In this document: positions 57,851-64,000 of the stretch, piece by piece
How positions within the stretch are numbered: the first letter of the stretch is position 1
How the letters are laid out: each line of letters starts with the position of its first letter
DNA from: Halichondria panicea
Taxonomy: Eukaryota > Porifera > Demospongiae > Suberitida > Halichondriidae
Direction of reading: 5' to 3'
Assembly (NCBI RefSeq): GCF_963675165.1
Contig: NC_087380.1
Coordinates: forward strand, 4,772,571-4,836,570
DNA: 64,000 nucleotides
The notes under the pieces: generated by a model
What the model saw: the letters and a program-made list of their open reading frames with translations, nothing else
What the model was told of the DNA's origin: nothing
Database searches by the model: none
Program-made: the position numbers and the translations under genes

Positions 57851-58606
57851 TTGCCAGGTACAATCAAGACAAAAGCCTTCATGCACTGAGCATCCTCCAT
57901 ACGAGGATTAAGAAATGTATTTCATAGGTAAATTACAACCAAAGGCTTGTGACATACTGTAGAAACGTACTTTAAAGATATTTGCGATGGGCATGGTAGC
58001 ATGAGAAAAACGGTGCACAAAAATTGTTTCCAACAGTCTCTTCGCATAGTGGAGCACCCAACAAGCAGCAGCAACGCTGGAATGACAAGGATAATCAATG
58101 CACTTTGAATGCAGAAAACAAATTTCAGAACAAATTTGTCTTGGGGATACCTCTGGCCTTGAAAATGTCAATAACGCCCTAAAATAACTTACTTCACGAC
58201 AACAGAGACAGGAAAACTTTTTCCGTCTTGACCATAGATAAAAGGAAGTCGGAAGAAAAATGGCAAGTACACAAGCAGTGGCCCAGCATACTCAGTAAGA
58301 AAAACCTGTTGATTACAAATTAAAAATAGCTAGCTAGTCACAAACAATGACAGTGTATCCAAAAGAAATAATATGAGGAGAAAAAATTATATGACACACT
58401 CATACTCACTGTGGTCCATCCTATTTGCGGTCCTGCAGGTACCGAAAGCAAGTAAAAAAGATTTCCATGCATGCACAAGTACACTCACCAAGATCTTTGA
58501 AGTAAAGTATCCCACTATCACCTATTCTTAAAGAATCCAGAGTCACCTCATTCTTTAGAGGTTTGTCTTCTGTCAAGTACACATTATCAAATAAACCACA
58601 AATTAT
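57851..58606. other. No gene recognised
   Basis: An isolated CCATAGATAAAAGGAAGTCG near 58231 resembles a P-like TIR end, but no inverted partner or duplication was found. Confidence 0.4.
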
Positions 58607-59475
58607 ATGATTTCCTACTTCGATCCTGGCCTGTTTTCCACTGCTGCCTGTCAGGATATTTTGCAGGCACTACGGCAGAAGAATAATTATATGAGGGGAA
58701 TATATTGTGGTTACATGCATGTGGTTCGATTGATGGCAAATTATATTTTAACTTGTTATTCTGTTATGTGTCTACAAAAAGACACGCTGTGCGCCCAAAG
58801 AATTTAGGTGGAAAATCTAAATCCAGAAGAAATCAGTTCAAACATGGAGGAAAGAGCCTGTTAACAGTACTGCCTACCCTTGACCTGGAGAAGTCTAATG
58901 ATTGTGACTCTAGTCCCAGTGATCCGCATTTTAGTCCCAGTGATCCGATTCTCCTTTGTGAAGGCTTTCAGGCTTAAGGGTGACTCCCCGGTCGCCTTTC
59001 CAACCGTCTCGCTGCCAAGTTTACAGTCACTCAATTAGTCCATGCTTTGAAGGACCGTCCTTTTGTCATGCAGATCTTGTCCGTTGACTTTACGTACCAT
59101 GCTCGTCGCTCAACTGACCCATGCACTGCAGTTTAACTGTTTAACACGGTATTTTCTGACCTTATACTAGCATTTGAGAAACTCGACCTTGATGAATGTC
59201 TTCCGGCAATGTTTTGAAGGTAATGATCTGGTGTTATTGCCCTGTCTTGATTTGGACCCAGCTGCGCTGTCAAAAGCTTAAATTGATACCGTGATAAGTT
59301 TTCAGAACAGAAGTGCTCCAGCCACCCCCAACATTGCATTAAATCTGTCAACCAGTTTAGAGTCACTAAAAAAGACCTAGTCAAGACAGCTGAGAGGTTA
59401 AAAGATGAGCTGGCTGGTTCTGTCAAAGATGCTATCACCACTCTTACTGGTTCAGGATCCACTCCCCCTGCATAA
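58607..59475 (+). other. Possible upstream part of the non-LTR element
   Basis: The plus strand has broken frames, for example a basic stretch at 58800-58975 ending in the duplicated SPSDP unit, and a helical stretch before 59460. They may be ORF1 debris of the retroelement downstream. No motif confirms it. Confidence 0.2.
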
Positions 59476-60048
59476 GTTCACCTAACAGGCGATCAAACAT
59501 AATTTTGAATTTTGTTTGGACTATCATAAGAGCCATTTAATTATCCTATCTACGTATCAACAAGGAAGCAAGCACTTCCAGAAAAGGATTCACTTGAGGA
59601 AACACAAAATTGAGTGAGAGGACAGTGACTGGGATCATAGGTAGGAAGCTACCTCAAACTAGAAAATGAAGAGAGCTGGACCAAGTTTCTGGATCTGGTA
59701 AGTCGAGTATAGCATCTGTATACAGACTGTATTCTGATAGCTTCAGGATAGCTTCAGTATAGGTTTGTTTAGGCTAGTTAGTACAGCAGTGGACATCATG
59801 AGCCACCACTGAACTTGTAAACATGTGTGTAGGTGAAGAAAACATTTCCCGGGAAAAGGCGTCTGCCGATACGACCTCGCAGAGAAGTTTCTGCAGATCC
59901 TGATTGAACCATGTCACCGTGAGAACATTGAGAACACTTATTTAGTGTCTATAGTCTGTTGTGCCTTCATACAATAATTATTATTTGTGTACATAATTGT
60001 GGCGGGAGGCAGTATCGGCCTCAGTGGCCACTATGATCGCAGCAAAAC

Positions 60049-61224
60049 ATGAGAAGCTTAGCAAAGCACGTCTGTCGGCCAATAAACTCTCTATTCTGAA
60101 GAAAAATTGAGTCTCGCTCTAAACAGTGTAACTCCCCAGTTGTGGATGATTTCAGCAATGACAAGGAGATCAGTGGTTCTAAGCTCTCTGGCATCTTGAA
60201 CTGCAGCGATACAGCACACAGGAATATTCTTTTAGAGGAGATGGCCTCCCAGATAACGGTTTCTGACATTGAAGAGGTTGATATTTCAGTGGAACTTGTA
60301 GAACAGTCTAAATGATCATGACCGTAATAAATCTGACGGCTCCAATTTGTATCAATCTATGTTGTTCCGCCATCCCTCGCAAAATACTTCACAGCTGTCC
60401 TTCAACATAGATACATTCGTTCTGCGCTTAGAGACTGTGTACTTGTTCCGATCCCGAAACCACTTAAGGATCGCTCTATCTCTGCCTGTTTATTACACCA
60501 TGAGGTATTGATTTGTTAGAACAAATCAAGCTGGTTACAGAACTGTAACCAGCTTTTTTCTTGTCTCTCTGTTGCGTCTAAACTCTGTTTCCCGGTCAAA
60601 CGCAAAAGAGCTAGAACAATGCCTGTTTGGAATGATCATGTGCGTAAAGTAAAAGAATCTGCCATGGTTCGGAACAAGATTTGGGGCTGTTCTGAGGCTG
60701 GTGTCTTGTTTGATCTGCGAAAGCAGACTAAGAAAGCTTATAAGTACTGTTAAGAGTGTCAAGCGGAGACAAAAACACATTGTCAATGAGAAGCTTAGCA
60801 AAGCACGTCTGTCAGCCAATAAACTCTGTATTCTGAAGAAAATTAAGTCTCGCTCTAAACAGTGTAACTCCCCAGTTGTGGATGATTTCAGCAATGATAA
60901 TGAGATCAGTGAATACTTTCGTTCTAAGCTCTCTGGCATCTTGAACTGCAGCGATACAGCACACAGGAATATTCTTTTAGAGGAGATGGCCTCCCAGATA
61001 ACGGTTTCTGACATTGAAGAGGTTGATATTTCAGTGGAACTTGTAGAACAGTCTAAATGATCATGACCGTAATAAATCTGACGGCTCCAAATCTATGTTG
61101 TTCCGCCATCCGTCGCAAAATACTTCACAGCTGTCCTTCAACATAGATACATTCGTTCATTCGTTCTGCGCTTAGAGACTGTGTATTTGTTCCGATCCCA
61201 AAACCACTTAAGGATCGCTCTGTC
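60049..61224 (+). repeat. Direct duplication inside the non-LTR element
   Basis: 60049-60490 and 60786-61224 are the same sequence (ATGAGAAGCTTAGCAAAGCA to CACTTAAGGATCGCTC) with small deletions in the first copy, such as the loss of the codons around EYFR. The segment between holds the beginning of the ORF at 60701. Confidence 0.9.
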
Positions 61225-62060
61225 TCTGCCTCTGGCCCCATGCTCGAGAAGTGTATTCTCCTCAGATACAGCTTTTAACGTCTGACCTACAGTTTGGCTT
61301 CAAGGAGGGATTTTCCACTGACCTATGCACTGGAGTGCTGAAGAATGTTGTCTCTAAGTATTTGCAAGGCTAATGCTAATGTTTTTGGATGTTTTTTTGG
61401 ATGCCAGCAAAGCTTTTGATTGAGTTAACCATACTACCCTCTTTAAGTTGCTCATTGAAAGGAACCTTCCTCCCACAGTGCTGCGATTTCTCTTCTCATG
61501 GTACAGGGACCAAGAATTAGCTGTTAGTTCGCTGGAATGCAGATCTTTCAGCATCTTTTAATGTTTCGAATGGTGTACGTCAGGGTGGTGTTCTCTTTCC
61601 AATCCTTTCCACTGTTAAGTTGATGAGCTCCTGAAAAGACTATGGTTGCCATCTAGGGAAATCACTCTATCTGTGCACTTGGTTATGCTGACGATATAGC
61701 CCTTTAGCACCCTCACCATCTGCCATGCGCATCTTATTGAAAGAACGTCAAGTATTTGCCTCTGAATTCGATATAACTTTTAATGCCAGCAAACCTCATG
61801 TTTCAGTTAATCATCCGAGGTCGCTACCTTCAGGTCTTTAGGTTCAATGGTGTTGCTCTTCGTTTTACAGATACGATGACCCACCTTGGCCACATCCTTC
61901 ATTGCAAGTTGGATGATGAAGTTGACATTGCACAAATAACTTCTGCTATGTAGCTGCTCCATACCTTTAGTGGGTGTGATATATGAGAGTGAAAACAAAG
62001 CTAATTCCAACTCGGTCTTCTCGTGAGCGTCTAGCCAAGCATACACAGCAGTCGGGGCTA
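60600..62060 (+). pseudogene. Non-LTR (LINE) reverse transcriptase remnant
   Basis: The leader (60701-61060) is helical and basic. It includes KRRQKHIVNEKLSKARLSAN and EYFRSKLSGIL, as found between endonuclease and RT of jockey/CR1-like LINEs. RT motifs follow across frameshifts: VFLDASKAFD at 61391-61420 (first catalytic Asp, then a stop where Arg/Lys is expected), TLFKLLIERNLPPTVLRFLF, a VRQGG-like box near 61577, and GYADDIAL at 61681 (intact YADD). Stops and shifts show it is dead. The endonuclease is not visible. Its 3' end abuts R1 at about 62062. Confidence 0.75.
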
Positions 62061-62061
62061 A

Positions 62062-62830
62062 CAATCTGAACTAGAGCACTAAAGTGCAAACCCTCGGCTG
62101 GTGACATGATTAAAAAGAAACCAGAAATATAATGCAGTGCATATAGTGATGTTGTTATCATGTATGACTTGCACAGCAACTCAGGAGCAATAAAACTAAA
62201 CCAGACTGGAGGCATGCTGAAACATTTGAGAACAGGTAGTGGTACTATAGATATATGCACTGTGGATTAGGATCACAGTAAAGAAGCCTGGAGTCTCAGA
62301 GAAGTATGGCTCCAGGTCCTGCATGGAGTAGGATCCCAGTCAGCAGCAGGAGCTATAATTCAAGCTTCTACTTTAGTGACCATTGTTCCTGGTATATACA
62401 GCTTTCTACTTTAGTGACCCTGTTCCATCGTTCTTGGTACAGGATCACTTCAGTTATAAGTAACGCATGTGCAAGTTCTGTTCAAGCTACATTTTGCTCG
62501 CTTTTATTAGACAAAGGAGCTTTAACACCGAAAGCTGCCACTATCAAAAGTACTAACTTGTTGTGTGGAGGCTACTCATGCTGTAAACGCAGTGCTAGAA
62601 CATCCAGGTAAGCAGACCTAGTCACAAGCTTCTTAGCTTTTGCTCGACAAAGAAGCTTTAATATCAAAATCTGCCACTATTTAAACCAAGATATTGTTCT
62701 GTGAAGGCTACCTATGCTGCAAACACAGCGCTATGGCATCCAGGTGAGTAGATATACTCGTCACAAACAGACAAACAAACAAACAAACAAACCAACAGAC
62801 TACTATACCCGTGGCCGCCCACGCGCGCCT
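62062..62830 (-). repeat. Repeat R1, copy 3 (inverted)
   Basis: Inverse of 23085-23800 plus the margin block CCCGTGGCCGCCCACGCGCG at 62809. It shows the R1 insertion site intact (CCTGGTATATACAGC near 62391), a second empty site for the retrotransposon. Confidence 0.88.
62306..62611 (+). other. Exon-like blocks within R1
   Basis: In this orientation R1 has an open frame ending ...LLCGGYSCCKRSARTSR. An exact donor CATCCAG|GTAAGCAG (62608) precedes the last residues' stop. A second, paralogous block follows (about 62636-62743) with CLLDKEAL... and ...CCKHSAMASR and a donor CATCCAG|GTGAGTAG at 62744. The two blocks of about 105 bp are tandem duplicates that conserve both the peptide end and the donor, in all three R1 copies. 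They may be exons of a lost or unrecognised gene captured in R1. No function is assigned. Confidence 0.4.
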
Positions 62831-63200
62831 CGGATAATTATACGAAATTGTATAACAATGACGATAATATTATGGTTTGTGCGGACTTCGTTAGGGATGT
62901 TAGCATCTCATTCAACACGCACGAAGAAAAATTAATGATCTTAAACTCTATCTGCTACAATTGACTATAAGTTAGACTAACTAATCCTGCACTATAGTAC
63001 TAATCTTTACACTATCCTTGTAATAATTGGGGCGAGCGAAGCGAGTCCTTTCCTAGTGATGAACGTTGCAATTTTGTCTGTGTGTGTGTCTGTCTGTCTG
63101 TCATACCAGCACAACATTTGTTTTTTGTACTCGTGACCATTTACCAACTTTTACGTGGAGGTTGCGCATGGGCACAAGAGCTAGCTACACTCAGGAACGA
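62831..63200. other. No gene recognised
   Basis: A short TG/TC-rich tract (GTGTGTGTGTCTGTCTGTC) lies at 63078-63100. GGCGAGCGAAGCGAG at 63031 is a partial palindrome. Confidence 0.4.
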
Positions 63201-63700
63201 AGGCTCAGACAAGACACAGATCTATGCTCTTGAGGCCACAGGCACGCCTACAGCAGGTCAGAGCAGCTCAGACCTTCTGAGCCTGAGATCACACAGGCAC
63301 GTCTGCAGGAGGTCACAGCAGCTTACTTGCCATGTTTCATCAAGGTCACTTTAAGTCTTGTGTTTTGTGATAATATTAAAACCTGCTAGCTCAACAGGAC
63401 AACACAGAGACCAGAGACCAGACACTACGGCAGGTCAGAGCAGCTCAGATGGAGACTTCTAAAGTAGCACAGGCACCTTTAGAGAAGACAGCACTATGGC
63501 AGGTCAGACCAGCTGAGATGGAAACTTCTGAGGCCACACAGGAACGCAGAGTAGCTTACATATCAAGGAATGTTCACAATGACGGTATACTATAGCCTTG
63601 TGGAAACTTCTGAGGCTACACAGGCACGCTTACACCAGGTCAGAGTAGCTTACTTACAAAGGATTGTTCACAGTATTACTATGGGTCCAGTAAAAAGTGA
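63200..63700 (+). pseudogene. Decayed tandem peptide repeat (ETSEATQARLxQVRVAY)
   Basis: Four to five imperfect units of about 70-100 bp encode, in shifting frames, variants of E-TSEATQARLHQVRVAYL (best at 63605-63660). Earlier versions are EITQARLQEVTAAYL near 63285, LRQVRAAQMETS near 63435 and WQVRPAEMETSEATQERRVA near 63500. The roughly 23-residue Glu/Arg/Ala period resembles STPR-type repeats, which are often attached to Helitron-like or other mobile-element proteins. That link is from memory. Shifts and stops show decay. No helicase or nuclease domain is in view. Confidence 0.4.
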
Positions 63701-64000
63701 TAATATCTACTTGCTCCTTCCGTTAGTTTGTACAGCCAGCTCTTTCAAGCTAAACGTTCACTCATAGATATGTTTCACCTTCATGTGTACACCATAGTCA
63801 AAGACCGCAACAACCCTACACTACTCAGGATAATTGTTACGGGTGTACAGCTGGCACAGGCAAGTCGTATCTAATCCCGTGCATCAGACTACTCGGTTAT
63901 TTGTTGTTTTATACCTGTGTGCTCAGTTTTTTGGCATAATGAGTTGGAATAACCCAAATCGCGCACGCTCGCCCCACAATGTTGTACATTCTCCTTGTTA

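Noticed and set aside
58229-58255. CCATAGATAAAAGGAAGTCG as another P-like element end
   Set aside because: No inverted partner and no 7-bp flanking duplication found.

Overview
The window reads as intron-containing, AT-rich metazoan nuclear DNA that is almost entirely built of transposable elements and their debris. No bacterial operon, rRNA, CRISPR array or convincing host gene is visible. The dense ATAATTAT/TAGCTAGC/TACATGTA word use and several dispersed repeats suggest a demosponge (Amphimedon-like). That attribution comes from memory of such repeats and was not verified by a search.

Layout. 1-15.8 kb: repeat mosaic. It holds two piggyBac-type TTAA elements (1775-2679, 7739-8425) inside a possible 7-kb TA-flanked composite (1752-8828), dispersed repeats here called R2, R3 and R5, microsatellites and many short tandem duplications. 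15.8-23.8 kb: a tandemly duplicated repeat (R1) carrying a tyrosine-recombinase (DIRS-order, PAT/Ngaro-type) retrotransposon at 16335-22750. The retrotransposon has gag, RT-RNase H and YR genes and split direct repeats A1...B1-A2-B2. Its central 3.4 kb is precisely inverted, cutting the RT gene just after its YLDD catalytic motif, and a 1.2-kb TA-flanked foldback element sits in B1. 23.8-30.4 kb: nothing recognisable except microsatellites. 30.4-33 kb: Ty3/gypsy and Penelope-like fragments on the minus strand. 36.3-39 kb: a decayed Ty3/gypsy element on the minus strand, followed by a third piggyBac-type copy (39099-39937). 39.9-42.6 kb: R2 interrupted by a 1.7-kb foldback element whose inverted arms begin with about ten 20-bp tandem units. 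43.4-48.9 kb: a 5.5-kb P-like DNA transposon with 31-bp perfect terminal inverted repeats, 7-bp target duplications, a five-exon transposase pseudogene and a convergent second gene. 49-58 kb: a chain of small inverted-repeat elements, several nested, with readable target duplications (TA, TAA, 7 bp). 58.6-62.8 kb: a degenerate non-LTR retrotransposon joined to a third R1 copy. 63-63.8 kb: a decayed tandem peptide repeat.

The most informative results come from comparing paralogous copies inside the window. Occupied and empty insertion sites can be compared for the YR retrotransposon, the foldback in B1, the tandem-armed foldback and (less firmly) the TAA element. Three insertions flanked by CATAGAT-type ends all have 7-bp target duplications that fit one consensus, STTRCAC.
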